Assembly: GCF_014884385.1 (NCBI RefSeq)
Contig: NZ_WKFH01000003.1
Span: 2,450,001 to 2,514,000 of the forward strand
Origin: Phycobacter azelaicus
GTDB taxonomy: Bacteria; Pseudomonadota; Alphaproteobacteria; Rhodobacterales; Rhodobacteraceae
Length of the DNA: 64,000 nt
Reading direction: 5' to 3'
Shown: one piece after another, positions 27,587 to 36,894 of the stretch
Layout of the letters: every line of letters begins with the position of its first letter
Position numbering within the stretch: position 1 is the first letter of the stretch
Translations under genes and position numbers: made by a program
Notes under the pieces: generated by a model
Told to the model about the DNA's origin: nothing
Database searches by the model: none
Seen by the model: the letters and a program-made list of their open reading frames with translations, nothing else

Positions 27587-28048
27587 CTAGACGAAGCGGC
27601 GAAACACCAGAGAGGTGGGGCGATCGTATCCGTCATGCGCGGTTGCCCCGGTTTGCACAAAACCCAGACGGGAAAACGCGGCGTGGTTCTCGACCAGCTC
27701 CACGCGGGTTTGCAACTCAATGGCGGGCAGGTGCAGCTCTCGGGCGCGCTGTACAGCCCTCTCCACGAGGCAGCGGGCCAATCCTGCGCCGCGTTTGTTC
27801 CCGTCCACCGCAAGCTTGCCAAGGTAGAGGCCTTCTTCTTTGGGCGTCAGGAACATACATGCCGCTATGGGCGCGCCAAGAGCCCAGATTTCGCCGATAT
27901 CGCATTGCTCCGACATCTTTTGAACTGTCAGCTCCCGTATCGACGAGGGCGGATCGATACGCTCCTCCATATAGGCAAAGCTGCGCTGAATGAGGGCAAG
28001 CGCTTCCGGAAGGCGCGGATCCTCCGCAGTCAGACGTTCCGGGGTCAT
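27587..28048 (-). CDS. GNAT family N-acetyltransferase
   Basis: 153 residues with a GNAT fold: acetyl-CoA pyrophosphate loop LAVDGNKRGAGLARCLVERA and the later ENHAAFSRLGFVQTG. Substrate unknown. Its start overlaps the stop of the PAS-LuxR gene by 4 bases (ATGA), so it is translated together with that regulator. Confidence 0.85.
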   Translation of the reverse strand: MTPERLTAEDPRLPEALALIQRSFAYMEERIDPPSSIRELTVQKMSEQCDIGEIWALGAPIAACMFLTPKEEGLYLGKLAVDGNKRGAGLARCLVERAVQRARELHLPAIELQTRVELVENHAAFSRLGFVQTGATAHDGYDRPTSLVFRRFV

Positions 28049-28662
28049 GGACTGTTGCTGCGCACGATATGATCGCCGCCGATATCCCCCAGAGAGGAGA
28101 ACAGGCTCGCCGTATTGTTGGCACCGACTTTTTTCAACAGTCGCGCCCGGTGTACCTCGACCGTTCGGTAACTCAGATCCAGGATGCGCGCGATTTCCTT
28201 GCTGGTCTTGCCTTCGCGCAACAGGGAATATACCTCCCGCTCACGCCGCGTGAGCGGTTGGTAGGGGCGTACGCCAGACAGATCGGCAAAGCTCCAGACC
28301 GCGCGGCCCAAAGGTTCGTCCGGGGTAAAGGTATGTCCGCGCACGCGCACCCAGAACAATTCCCCGGACTTGCGTTTCATCACCCGTTCATCCCAATAGG
28401 GATTGCCCTGGCCGAGGCTGGTGTCACCCCGGTTGCGCAGGTTGTGAAACTCCTCATCCGACGGGTAGAGAAAGGCAAAAAGCCGATCCAGCATCTCTTC
28501 GCGTTGATAACCAAACATCTGGCAAAAGCGTTGATTACATTCGCGCAGCACGCGGTTCTCGGTGACCACGATGCCAACCGGTGAAAACTCAAACGCAAGT
28601 TGAGCCAGATCGCGACCGGCATAGAGGCGATCAAGCGTGGCGGGATCCGGGTATTTGTCCAT
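28045..28662 (-). CDS. PAS-LuxR transcription regulator
   Basis: 205 residues from ATG 28662 with a GGAGG site just upstream. The N-terminal PAS domain (FEFSPVGIVVTENRVLRECN, FGYQREEMLDRLFAFLYPSD, ELFWVRVRGHTF) is joined to a C-terminal LuxR helix-turn-helix (LTRREREVYSLLREGKTSKE, YRTVEVHRARLLKKVG). No receiver domain is present, so it probably senses a cytoplasmic ligand or redox state through PAS. Ligand unknown. Confidence 0.85.
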   Translation of the reverse strand: MDKYPDPATLDRLYAGRDLAQLAFEFSPVGIVVTENRVLRECNQRFCQMFGYQREEMLDRLFAFLYPSDEEFHNLRNRGDTSLGQGNPYWDERVMKRKSGELFWVRVRGHTFTPDEPLGRAVWSFADLSGVRPYQPLTRREREVYSLLREGKTSKEIARILDLSYRTVEVHRARLLKKVGANNTASLFSSLGDIGGDHIVRSNSP

Positions 28663-28774
28663 TCTGCCTCCAGGGCTTGGCAAACTGTACTAGCCTACCG
28701 CAGCAGATCTGCAAATACCTCTGAAGCCATTTGTCGCCCGGCTATTGCCCACCGCCGCTTGTGGCGCCCCAAGA

Positions 28775-30040
28775 TCATTTCAGGGCGCGCCAGCCGATGT
28801 CGCGGCGGAAGAAGCCATCTTTCCAGTCGATCTGGTCGACCATGGCATAAGCACGTGCATGCGCTTCAGTGAGGCTGCTTCCACGGGCCGTGACGTTCAG
28901 GACGCGGCCGCCATTGGCCAGGATCTTGCCGCCTTCGGATTTGGTGCCCGCATGAAAGACCATGTTGCTGCTGTCCTCGGGCAGGGCGTCGAGGCCCGCG
29001 ATCTCGGTTCCCTTCTGGTAGGAGCCGGGGTAGCCCTTTGCGGCGATCACGACCGTGATGGCATGATCATCGCCCCAGTTGACCTGTGCTTCGCCTAGGC
29101 GCCCTTCGGCGGCGGCATGCATCAGGTCCAGCGCCTGCGCGCCAAGGCGCATCATCAAGACCTGGCATTCAGGATCGCCAAAGCGCACGTTGTACTCGAC
29201 CAGACGCGGCTGACCGTCCTTGATCATGAGGCCCGCATAAAGAACGCCTTGATAGGGCGCGCCACGCTTGGCCATTTCGGTCATGGTTGGCTTGATAATC
29301 TCTTCCATGGCGCGGGTCTCGATCTCGGCCGACAGGACCGGAGCGGGGGAGTAGGCGCCCATGCCGCCGGTGTTGAGGCCAGTGTCGCCTTCGCCGACGC
29401 GTTTATGATCCTGCGCGGTGCCGATGGGCAGAACGTCTTCGCCATCCACGAGCACAAACAGCGATGCTTCCTCGCCCTCCATGAATTCCTCGATCACCAC
29501 CTCGGCGCCTGCGCCGCCAAAACTGCCGCCGAACATGTCGTCGATGGCGTCAAGCGCGGTCTCTTCGTCCATGGCGACGATAACGCCCTTGCCGGCCGCC
29601 AGACCATCTGCCTTGACCACGATGGGCGCGCCTTGCTGTTTGACATAGGCTTTGGCGGCCTCTGCGTCGGTGAAATGACCATAGGCGGCGGTGGGCGCCT
29701 TGGCCGCATCGCAAATTTCCTTGGTGAAGCTTTTGGAGGCTTCCAGTTTTGCAGCCGCTTCCGAAGGGCCGAAGACCAGAATGCCAGCCTCGCGCAGGCG
29801 GTCGGCGACGCCGGCAGCCAGCGGGGCTTCGGGGCCAATGATGGCGAAATCGATGGCGTTTTCCTCGGCAAAGGTCACCACAGCGCCGCCCTGTTCTATA
29901 TCAAGGCTGGCGCAATCGGCGATCTGGGCGATGCCCGCATTGCCGGGGGCCACGATCAGCTTGTCGCACTTGGGGTTCTGCATCACCGCCCAGGCCAGTG
30001 CATGTTCGCGCCCGCCGCTGCCAAGGATAAGGATATTCAT
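28775..30040 (-). CDS. purD: Phosphoribosylamine-glycine ligase
   Basis: 421 residues from ATG 30040 (MNILILGSGGREHALAWAV). ATP-grasp features include FTKEICDAAKAPTAAYGHF, IVVKADGLAAGKGVIVAMDE and GGMGAYSPAPVLS, and RFGDPECQVLMMRL. It makes glycinamide ribonucleotide in de novo purine synthesis. It is divergent from xseA with a 164-base gap. Confidence 0.97.
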   Translation of the reverse strand: MNILILGSGGREHALAWAVMQNPKCDKLIVAPGNAGIAQIADCASLDIEQGGAVVTFAEENAIDFAIIGPEAPLAAGVADRLREAGILVFGPSEAAAKLEASKSFTKEICDAAKAPTAAYGHFTDAEAAKAYVKQQGAPIVVKADGLAAGKGVIVAMDEETALDAIDDMFGGSFGGAGAEVVIEEFMEGEEASLFVLVDGEDVLPIGTAQDHKRVGEGDTGLNTGGMGAYSPAPVLSAEIETRAMEEIIKPTMTEMAKRGAPYQGVLYAGLMIKDGQPRLVEYNVRFGDPECQVLMMRLGAQALDLMHAAAEGRLGEAQVNWGDDHAITVVIAAKGYPGSYQKGTEIAGLDALPEDSSNMVFHAGTKSEGGKILANGGRVLNVTARGSSLTEAHARAYAMVDQIDWKDGFFRRDIGWRALK

Positions 30041-30204
30041 CGCACTGTCTCCGATCTGTCCGCGCTCGCGCCCATGCCCGTGCGTCGAGGGCTTGCCTTG
30101 CTTGTCGCGCCTTCTATGCTGCGCAAGCCTGTAAAACAAGAACCGCTTGGTCGCAGGCTGTGCGCCGAGCATGCCATCCGACCCGAGACGACAAAGAGCA
30201 GCCT

Positions 30205-31728
30205 ATGTCCGACCTGATCGACGATCCCGCCCCCGGCCAAAATGCGCCGGAATTCACCGTTTCCGAGATCTCGGGAGAGGTGAAGCGCACGCTTGAAAGT
30301 ACATTCGGACGCATTCGGGTTCGGGGCGAGGTAGGGCGCGTCTTCAAGGCCCGTTCGGGTCATCTCTACTATGACGTCAAGGACGACCGTAGCGTTCTTG
30401 CCTGCACTACCTGGAAGGGCCAGATCGCGGGCCTCTCGGTGGTGCCGGAAGAGGGGCTGGAAGTGGTCGTCACAGGCCGCCTGACCGCTTTTGGTGCACA
30501 GTCCAAGTACAACATGAACGTTGAAGAGGTCGCCGTCGCCGGGCAGGGCGCGCTAATGGCCCTTCTGGAAAAGCGCAAGAAACAGCTGGAGGCCGAGGGG
30601 CTGTTCGCGCCCGAGCGCAAGAAACCGCTGCCCTATCTGCCTGGGATCATCGGTGTTGTGACTTCACCCTCTGGCGCGGTGATCCGCGATATCCTGCACC
30701 GCCTGCGTGATCGCTTTCCGCGCAAGGTGCTGGTCTGGCCGGTTGCGGTTCAGGGCAGCAACTGCGCGCCCGAGGTGGCACGCGCCATCGAAGGCTTCAA
30801 CAGGCTGAGCCCGGGCGGTGCCTTGCCGCGCCCGGACCTGATCATCGTGGCGCGTGGTGGCGGTTCAATCGAAGATCTCTGGGGCTTCAACGAAGAGATC
30901 GTAGCTCGTGCGGCAGCGGCGTCTCATATTCCGCTGATTTCCGCTGTCGGGCATGAAACGGATACCACGTTGATAGATTTCGTGTCTGACCGCCGCGCGC
31001 CGACGCCCACGGCGGCAGCGGAGCTGGCGGTCCCTGTCCGCCTGGATCTGCTGGCCTGGAGCGAAAACCAGGGTGCGCGTCTTGCGCGGGCGGCCGGGCA
31101 GTCGGTGCAGCAGCGCCGCCAGCGACTGAGCGACCTGTCCCGCGCCTTGCCCCGCCCGGAGACCCTGTTGGAAACACCCCGTCAACGGCTCGATCAGGCC
31201 AGCGATGGCTTGCCGCGTGCGCTGACCTCGGTGGTGCAGCGCCGCCGTGTGCAGTTGAGCGAGGCTTCGGCGGCCCTGCGTCCGGCGACCCTGCGTGGCT
31301 TGCTTGCTGGACGAGCCAACGGCCTCAGTAACCTCTCGTCACGCCTGTCCCTACGGCCGATCCGGCAGGAAATACAGCGCCGAAACGAGCGCATCTCCCA
31401 GCTCGCTCAGCGGCTCGAGATCGTTCAGCGCCAACGGCTTGAGCGTCAGCGCCAGCTTTTGTCGTCAGCCGGGCGACAGCTTGAGATCCTCAGCTACAAG
31501 GCCACACTTGCGCGGGGCTATGCGGTGGTACGCTCTGGCGAGGATGTCGTGACCACGCGCGAAGCAGCGCAAAAGGCTGACGCGTTGCAGATCGAATTCA
31601 GTGACGGAACGGTGGATCTCGGTTCGGCAGGGGGGCGCGCACCGGGAGAAGCGGCGCCAGCCAAGCGATCCAACAAGCCAAAGGCGAAACCCAAAGCGGA
31701 AGAGGGCGGGCAAGGATCGCTTTTCTGA
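30205..31728 (+). CDS. xseA: Exodeoxyribonuclease VII large subunit
   Basis: 507 residues from ATG 30205. The N-terminal OB domain (FTVSEISGEVKRTLESTFGR, YYDVKDDRSVLACTTWKG) is followed by the nuclease domain (PGIIGVVTSPSGAVIRDILH, DLIIVARGGGSIEDLWGFNE, SAVGHETDTTLIDFVSDRRA), long coiled-coil repeats with RRRV/QRL motifs, and a C-terminal TLARGYAVV segment. It degrades single-stranded DNA with XseB, which is not adjacent. The Lys-rich tail ends GSLF. Confidence 0.95.
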   Translation: MSDLIDDPAPGQNAPEFTVSEISGEVKRTLESTFGRIRVRGEVGRVFKARSGHLYYDVKDDRSVLACTTWKGQIAGLSVVPEEGLEVVVTGRLTAFGAQSKYNMNVEEVAVAGQGALMALLEKRKKQLEAEGLFAPERKKPLPYLPGIIGVVTSPSGAVIRDILHRLRDRFPRKVLVWPVAVQGSNCAPEVARAIEGFNRLSPGGALPRPDLIIVARGGGSIEDLWGFNEEIVARAAAASHIPLISAVGHETDTTLIDFVSDRRAPTPTAAAELAVPVRLDLLAWSENQGARLARAAGQSVQQRRQRLSDLSRALPRPETLLETPRQRLDQASDGLPRALTSVVQRRRVQLSEASAALRPATLRGLLAGRANGLSNLSSRLSLRPIRQEIQRRNERISQLAQRLEIVQRQRLERQRQLLSSAGRQLEILSYKATLARGYAVVRSGEDVVTTREAAQKADALQIEFSDGTVDLGSAGGRAPGEAAPAKRSNKPKAKPKAEEGGQGSLF

Positions 31729-31753
31729 GACGACGGGATATCGCTACGTTCAG

Positions 31754-32158
31754 TCAAACGCCAACGTCGGGGCCGTGGCAGATCATCTCTTCGCCGATAT
31801 CGTCGGCTTCATAAAGCTCGGTTGCCTCAGGGTCGTTCTGAAAGCGCGCGCTCAGCCCGTTTGGTGTCATCGAAAAGCGCCAGCATTGCGGATCGGTGCG
31901 GTCTTCATAAAGAAAACAGATCTGGTCTTCCTGCTGATACCAGTAGCCTTCCTGGCACCGACCATCCATGAAAGACCAGATGACGCGCTGGTTTGGGAGA
32001 TAGCGCTCGACCCCGTAGGCCGTGCCGTCAAACCCATAAAACAGTGTTTTGCCGCGAGTGTAGCGATCGAAGGCCTCTGCGTCCAAGGGTTCAGCGGCAA
32101 GGCTGATTTCTGGAGCGGATAGGGCCGCGCATAAGGGAATCACTTTGAACCAACACAT
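31754..32158 (-). CDS. Exported conserved hypothetical protein
   Basis: 134 residues from ATG 32158, giving a signal peptide MCWFKVIPLCAALSAPEISL with likely cleavage after the SLA site. An upstream start at 32194 is also possible. The mature domain of about 110 residues carries three cysteines (DGRCQEGYWY, DQICFLYED, DPQCWRF) plus ICHG near the end and many aromatic residues, suggesting a small disulfide-bonded beta fold. Related proteins occur widely in Rhodobacteraceae without known function. Confidence 0.65.
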   Translation of the reverse strand: MCWFKVIPLCAALSAPEISLAAEPLDAEAFDRYTRGKTLFYGFDGTAYGVERYLPNQRVIWSFMDGRCQEGYWYQQEDQICFLYEDRTDPQCWRFSMTPNGLSARFQNDPEATELYEADDIGEEMICHGPDVGV

Positions 32159-32339
32159 ACCGCAACTTTGCCAGACAGATGAGGCTGAGGCCAAGCCTTA
32201 CGGACAGCGTCAGGTCAAACAGGCGGATTCTGTATGCCGTTCAGGAATTCGTGATGGCGTGGTTGTCCTTGGGTAACCTTTGACCCGCTGTGTGTGATCG
32301 GTCAGCATAAACCGAGGAACGGCCAGTTAGAGGGATGGA

Positions 32340-32984
32340 ATGGACGTAACACTTCTGCTGCTGGCGGCGGGCTGCGCCTCTGCCTACCTGTTCTTCACGT
32401 CCCGGCCCGAGGGGCTGCTGCGCTCGGTTCTGAAAACGGCTTCAGTGGCCATGCTTGCAGTGCTGGCCTTTCTGTCCGATGCTTCAATTCTGCTCGGCGG
32501 TGGGCTGCTGCTGTGTGCGGTGGGTGACTACTGCCTGTCGCGGGAGGGCGAGCGCGCCTTCATGGCCGGTGTCGGGGCTTTTGCTGCCGGACATCTGGCC
32601 TATACGGCGCTGTTTTTGACGGTGCCGGGGAGTGAGTTTGCCAGACTTGTCCAGATGCCGGGGCTACTGGTTGCCTTGGGGCTTGTCAGCCTTGGCCTTG
32701 TCATGGTGCGCGTGCTGGGGCCCCGAGCCGGTGCGCTTAAAGGGGCGGTTTTGGCCTATATCCCCATCATATTGTCCATGGGAGTTGCTGCAGCCACGCT
32801 TCCGGCGCAGGGCGCCTTGATCTGGGCGCTGCCTGCGGCGATGGCCTTCATTGCATCAGACGTGGTGCTTGCCTTTGAAACTTTTGTTCTGCGAGAGGAG
32901 CACGCGCTGCGCCGGATCGCTCCTTTCGTGGTCTGGCCGCTTTACTGGGCGGCACAGATCGGGTTTTTGTTTGCGTTTTGGTGA
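32340..32984 (+). CDS. YhhN family protein (lysoplasmalogenase-like)
   Basis: 214 residues with about eight hydrophobic segments. YhhN landmarks are SRPEGLLRSVLKTASVAMLA, LCAVGDYCLSREGERAFMAG (the conserved acidic GD motif) and the C-terminal AFIASDVVLAFETFVL with a second acidic residue. Family members include the human TMEM86 lysoplasmalogenases; the bacterial substrate is generally unknown. Confidence 0.85.
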   Translation: MDVTLLLLAAGCASAYLFFTSRPEGLLRSVLKTASVAMLAVLAFLSDASILLGGGLLLCAVGDYCLSREGERAFMAGVGAFAAGHLAYTALFLTVPGSEFARLVQMPGLLVALGLVSLGLVMVRVLGPRAGALKGAVLAYIPIILSMGVAAATLPAQGALIWALPAAMAFIASDVVLAFETFVLREEHALRRIAPFVVWPLYWAAQIGFLFAFW

Positions 32985-33061
32985 GCTGGCTGCCTTCATC
33001 TGCTTTGCAACCGGCGCAAATCCGCATTAGGTGAGACGAAGACCTACTCGCGGAGACACCG

Positions 33062-34195
33062 ATGGCGTTTTTCTCAAAGCTCAAGGACCGGCTTTTCAAG
33101 TCCTCTTCGAAACTGGAGGACGGTCTGGATGCAATTGTCGCGGAGGGCGGCGAACAAGGGGCGCCGGATCAAGCGCCCACCGAGGCGCAGGTTCCGCCAA
33201 CTGCTGCACCAGAGGCGACCGAAGCAGAGCCGGAGATCGCCGAGACACCGGTGGCTGAACATCCTGCAGGACGGCCTGAACCGGCGCCCGCTGAGAAGGC
33301 GCAGAAATCACCGGGCCTTCTGGGGCGTCTCATGGGGCGCTCTGGCACGTCCGAGCCGCGCCGAACTCTGGACGACGACATGCTGGAGCAGCTGGAAGAG
33401 CTGCTTATCGCGTCCGACATGGGGGTGGATACGGCTCTTAGGGTCACCGCCAATATGGCGGAGGGACGGTTCGGGAAACGACTGTCGACGCAAGAGATCA
33501 AGGAGTTGCTCTCTGCCGAAATCGCTCGTGTGATGGAACCGGTCGCCAAGCCGCTGCCGATCTATGCCAAGCGCCCGCAGGTGGTGCTGGTAGTGGGCGT
33601 CAATGGCTCGGGCAAGACCACAACCATCGGCAAGCTGGCAAGCCAGTTCAAGGCGGCTGGCAAGAACGTTGTCATCGCGGCTGGCGATACTTTCCGAGCG
33701 GCGGCGGTCGAGCAACTGCAGGTCTGGGGCGATCGCGCGGGCGTACCGGTGCTGACCGCGCCGGAAGGCTCGGACCCGGCCAGCCTTGCCTTTGACGCCA
33801 TGACCAAGGCCGAGGCGGATGGAGCGGATCTTTTGCTGATCGATACGGCAGGACGCTTGCAGAACCGCGCCGACCTGATGGAGGAATTGGCTAAGATCGT
33901 CCGCGTCATCCGCAAGAAGGACGAAAGCGCGCCGCATAACACTCTATTGGTGCTAGATGCCACCACCGGCCAGAACGCGCTGAGCCAGGTCGAGACCTTC
34001 CAGAAGCTGGCGGATGTTTCGGGCCTGGTGATGACAAAACTCGACGGCACCGCCAAGGGCGGCGTTCTGGTGGCGCTGGCGGACAAGTTCGGCCTGCCGA
34101 TCCATGCCATCGGCGTGGGAGAGCAGATCGACGATTTGGCGCCCTTTGATCCCGAGGAATTCGCTGCCGCGCTGACCGGGCTGGACCGGTCTTGA
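33062..34195 (+). CDS. ftsY: Signal recognition particle receptor FtsY
   Basis: 377 residues. An acidic, Ala/Pro/Glu-rich A domain (about residues 20-85) precedes the NG domain: P-loop GVNGSGKTTTIGKLASQFKA (from 179), AAGDTFRAAAVEQLQVW, LLIDTAGRLQNRADLMEEL, VMTKLDGTAKGGVLVAL and GEQIDDLAPFDPEEF. It docks SRP-ribosome complexes at the membrane. A DMT gene follows 40 bases later, then yciB. Confidence 0.97.
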   Translation: MAFFSKLKDRLFKSSSKLEDGLDAIVAEGGEQGAPDQAPTEAQVPPTAAPEATEAEPEIAETPVAEHPAGRPEPAPAEKAQKSPGLLGRLMGRSGTSEPRRTLDDDMLEQLEELLIASDMGVDTALRVTANMAEGRFGKRLSTQEIKELLSAEIARVMEPVAKPLPIYAKRPQVVLVVGVNGSGKTTTIGKLASQFKAAGKNVVIAAGDTFRAAAVEQLQVWGDRAGVPVLTAPEGSDPASLAFDAMTKAEADGADLLLIDTAGRLQNRADLMEELAKIVRVIRKKDESAPHNTLLVLDATTGQNALSQVETFQKLADVSGLVMTKLDGTAKGGVLVALADKFGLPIHAIGVGEQIDDLAPFDPEEFAAALTGLDRS

Positions 34196-34235
34196 TCTGC
34201 GTCTTCGCACCTTCTTTGGTGCCGGAGGGCCGGGG

Positions 34236-35138
34236 GTGAGCGACTGGCTGATCTCGCTGGAAGGGACCGAGGCGGGCCATCAGGTGGCGCTGGGGCTTGC
34301 TCTGATGGCGGCCTTTTTGCACGCGGTCTTTGGCGCGCTGCAAAAGGGACGCCACGATCCCTGGCTGTCGCGCGGGGCGATTGATGCCTCCTATGGTTTG
34401 ATGGCGGCGCCCTTTGCTCTGTTTGTGGTGCCCTGGCCCGAACCGCATATGTGGGCAATCTTTGCCGTCGTTTGGGTTATTCATGTGGCATACAAGGTGC
34501 TGCAGGCACTCGCCTATACCAAGGGTAGTTATACGGTGGTCTACCCAGTGGTGCGTGGCACCGGGCCACTGTTCACGGTGATTGGCGCTTACTATCTGTT
34601 CTCCGAGACCTTCACGGTGGTGCAGTGGCTGGGCGTTGGAGTTCTCTTGATGGGGATTTTTGGCCTTGCGGCTTACAACTACCGTTATCTCGAGACGAAC
34701 CGCGATACCCTGATGGTCGCGCTGGGCCTCGCGGTGGTAACGGGGTTGTTCGTGGCGCTTTACACCACATATGACGCCTATGGTATTCGGGCGACAGCCG
34801 ATCCGTTCACCTTTCTGGCGTGGTTCTTCATGATCGACGGGATCGCCATGCCGCCGGTGGCCTATATACGCTGGCGCAGAATGGCAGATCGACCGGCCTT
34901 GGGTCCGCTGTTGGTCAAGGGCATCTTTGGCGGGCTTGTCGCCTTTGCCTCATTCGGGGCGGTGATGTTGGCGACCCGGCTCGACAAGGTAGGCGAGGCG
35001 GCGGTGCTGCGGGAGACCTCGACCGTCTTTGCGGCGCTGATTGGCTGGCTGGTCCTCAAGGAAACAGTGGGGCCTCGGCGGATTGCCCTCATGGCCCTTA
35101 TCGCGCTGGGCGCGGTGATCGTGGAAATGGGCGGCTGA
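34236..35138 (+). CDS. EamA/DMT family membrane protein
   Basis: 300 residues from a GTG start. About ten hydrophobic helices in two halves, with YTKGSYTVVYPVVRGTGPLF in the first half and TRLDKVGEAAVLRETSTVFA followed by ALIGWLVLKETVGPRRI in the second, fit the EamA/DMT superfamily. Substrate unknown. It stands between ftsY and yciB, closely spaced on both sides, and is likely part of the same transcript. Confidence 0.85.
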   Translation: MSDWLISLEGTEAGHQVALGLALMAAFLHAVFGALQKGRHDPWLSRGAIDASYGLMAAPFALFVVPWPEPHMWAIFAVVWVIHVAYKVLQALAYTKGSYTVVYPVVRGTGPLFTVIGAYYLFSETFTVVQWLGVGVLLMGIFGLAAYNYRYLETNRDTLMVALGLAVVTGLFVALYTTYDAYGIRATADPFTFLAWFFMIDGIAMPPVAYIRWRRMADRPALGPLLVKGIFGGLVAFASFGAVMLATRLDKVGEAAVLRETSTVFAALIGWLVLKETVGPRRIALMALIALGAVIVEMGG

Positions 35139-35170
35139 ACGGCCGCGGCGAAGAAGCAACAGGAGCGCCA

Positions 35171-35782
35171 ATGGCTGGCAAGAAGATCAACCCGATGCTG
35201 AAGATGGGCCTGGAGTTCGGCCCGATCATCCTCTTTTTCATTGGCTACCTGAAACTCAAGGAGGAGACCTTCCTGATCGGCGGGCAGGACTATGCGGGTT
35301 TCATTCTGGTGACGGCGGCTTTTGTGCCTTTGATGATGCTGTCGACCGCAGCCCTGTGGCGCCTGACGGGGCATTTGTCGAAAATGCAGCTGGCAACTTT
35401 GGTTCTGGTGGTGCTGTTCGGCGGGCTGTCGGTCTGGTTCAATGACGAACGGTTCTTCAAGATGAAACCGACGATGATCTATCTGTTGTTCGGCGGTCTG
35501 CTGGCGGTGGGTCTGATGCGCGGGCAGAGCTGGCTCAAGGTGGTGATGGAAGAGGTCATGCCGATGGAAGAGGAGGGTTGGATGATCCTCACCCGTCGGA
35601 TCTGTGCCTTTTTCCTCGGGCTCGCGGTTGCCAACGAGGTGATCTGGCGGTTCCTGTCCACCGACACATGGGTCTATTTCAAGACCTTCGGCCTGCCGGT
35701 GGCGATGTTCCTGTTCTTCATGACCCAAGGAGGGGTCTTGCAGAAATACGGGATCGAAGAAGAAGACGAGCCGGAAGCCTGA
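35171..35782 (+). CDS. yciB: Inner membrane-spanning protein YciB (septation protein A)
   Basis: 203 residues from ATG 35171, preceded by AGGAGCG. Five or six hydrophobic segments with family features LEFGPIILFFIGYLK, KMKPTMIYLLFGGLLAVGLM, WMILTRRICAFFLGLAVANE and WVYFKTFGLPVAMFLFF. YciB proteins are inner-membrane proteins connected with cell-envelope integrity and septation; alphaproteobacterial copies are often called IspZ. Confidence 0.92.
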   Translation: MAGKKINPMLKMGLEFGPIILFFIGYLKLKEETFLIGGQDYAGFILVTAAFVPLMMLSTAALWRLTGHLSKMQLATLVLVVLFGGLSVWFNDERFFKMKPTMIYLLFGGLLAVGLMRGQSWLKVVMEEVMPMEEEGWMILTRRICAFFLGLAVANEVIWRFLSTDTWVYFKTFGLPVAMFLFFMTQGGVLQKYGIEEEDEPEA

Positions 35783-35875
35783 ATCAAGGTACTCCCATGC
35801 CTGAGCGGCCCATCAGAGATGAGCCGCAAACAGCCTTGGGCCTGGCAGCGCGCCAGGCGCGCTGCGGCTGAGTGC

Positions 35876-36565
35876 CTAGGCTTCGTTTCCGAAAATGATC
35901 TGTTGCGCCTTGCTGTCGGAGCGGTCTGCGCGCAGGTCCGCATGAAGGCTCCGACCAGCGATGACACCGGGGCGTTCCCACAGCATGTCGAGCCATCGGG
36001 CCAGGTTTGGCTTGTCATCCAAGGTCTGTTCCTGGCCCTCCCACAGCGACGCCCAGGGCCAGATCGCCATATCGGCAATCGTATAGTCTGCACCCGTCAC
36101 ATATTCGTTCTTGGCTAGCTGGCGATCCAGAACCGCGTACAGGCGGGCGACCTCCGACCGGTAGCGCTCCTTGGCATAGGGCAGATCTTCGGGTGCGTAT
36201 TTCAGGAAATGATGCGCCTGCCCCGCCATCGGGCCAACGCCGCCCATCTGCCACATCAGCCATTGATCCACTGCGACACGGTCGCGCTCGGTTCGTCCGT
36301 AGAACTGCCCTGTCTTGCGCGCAAGATACTGCAGGATTGCGCCGCTTTCGAAGATCGATATGGGCGCACCGCCGGGCCCCTCGGGATCAATGATCGCGGG
36401 CATGCGGTTGTTGGGCGCGATCTTTAGGAACTCCGGTGCGAACTGATCGCCCTTTGATATATTAATCAGCATCGTGCGGTAGGGCAGGCTCATCTCTTCC
36501 AGCGCGATGGAGACCTTCCAGCCGTTCGGCGTGGGCCAGTAGTAAAGTTCGAGTGGGTCCTGCAC
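35876..36565 (-). CDS. Glutathione S-transferase, YfcG/YghU type
   Basis: 229 residues from GTG 36565, which has a GGAGGAC site; longer frames to 36646 lack one. The thioredoxin-like domain reads ELYYWPTPNGWKVSIALEEM (TPNGWK is the Nu-class active-site turn), then NNRMPAIIDPEGPG and ISIFESGAILQYLA. The helical domain includes YTIADMAIWPWASLWEGQEQ. Nu-class enzymes act as disulfide-bond reductases with glutathione. Confidence 0.88.
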   Translation of the reverse strand: MQDPLELYYWPTPNGWKVSIALEEMSLPYRTMLINISKGDQFAPEFLKIAPNNRMPAIIDPEGPGGAPISIFESGAILQYLARKTGQFYGRTERDRVAVDQWLMWQMGGVGPMAGQAHHFLKYAPEDLPYAKERYRSEVARLYAVLDRQLAKNEYVTGADYTIADMAIWPWASLWEGQEQTLDDKPNLARWLDMLWERPGVIAGRSLHADLRADRSDSKAQQIIFGNEA

Positions 36566-36764
36566 GCGGTGTCCTCCGGAAAATGTCGGGTGTGAGTTGA
36601 TCACATGGTGCCTTTGGTCGGCAAGGTCATGCGTGCAGTTGCGCACAAACCCGTGATCGTGGGCAAGACCACATCAAATTGCAGCGCTCAGGTGCGTCTG
36701 TGGTTGCCAAGGAGGAAGGCAAAGCGGTAAGAGACTTCATCGGAATCGGCAGGAGACATCCTGC

Positions 36765-36822
36765 CACGTGGGCGATTTGTTACCGGATTGCGGACCACGT
36801 AAAACTCACCGCTAAAGAGGTC
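36765..36822 (+). promoter_or_regulatory. SAM-II riboswitch upstream of metZ
   Basis: ACGTGG (36766-36771) pairs with CCACGT (36795-36800) to form P1; the loop contains the SAM-II conserved GATTTGTTACC and ATTGC, and downstream is GCTAAAG (36811-36817) followed by GGT that can pair back with the ACC to form the pseudoknot. This matches the metA/SAM-II class typical of alphaproteobacterial methionine genes. Ligand binding is inferred from the consensus. Confidence 0.88.
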
Positions 36823-36834
36823 AGGATGTGAAGG

Positions 36835-36868
36835 AACCCCTTTCGCTTGGCCGAACGGGGTTTTTTTG
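36835..36868 (+). terminator. Attenuator terminator between SAM-II riboswitch and metZ
   Basis: AACCCC (36835-36840) pairs with GGGGTT (36857-36862), with inner TTCG/CGAA pairs, followed by a run of T. It lies 13 bases after the aptamer and 27 bases before the metZ start, whose own AGGAG site (around 36881) is outside it. This suggests transcriptional attenuation rather than simple ribosome-site masking. Confidence 0.8.
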
Positions 36869-36894
36869 TGCGCGGATGCGCAGGAGTGAATGAG

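Noticed and set aside
29117..30217. 366-codon plus-strand frame
   Set aside because: Antisense to purD and running into the xseA promoter; no recognisable domain.
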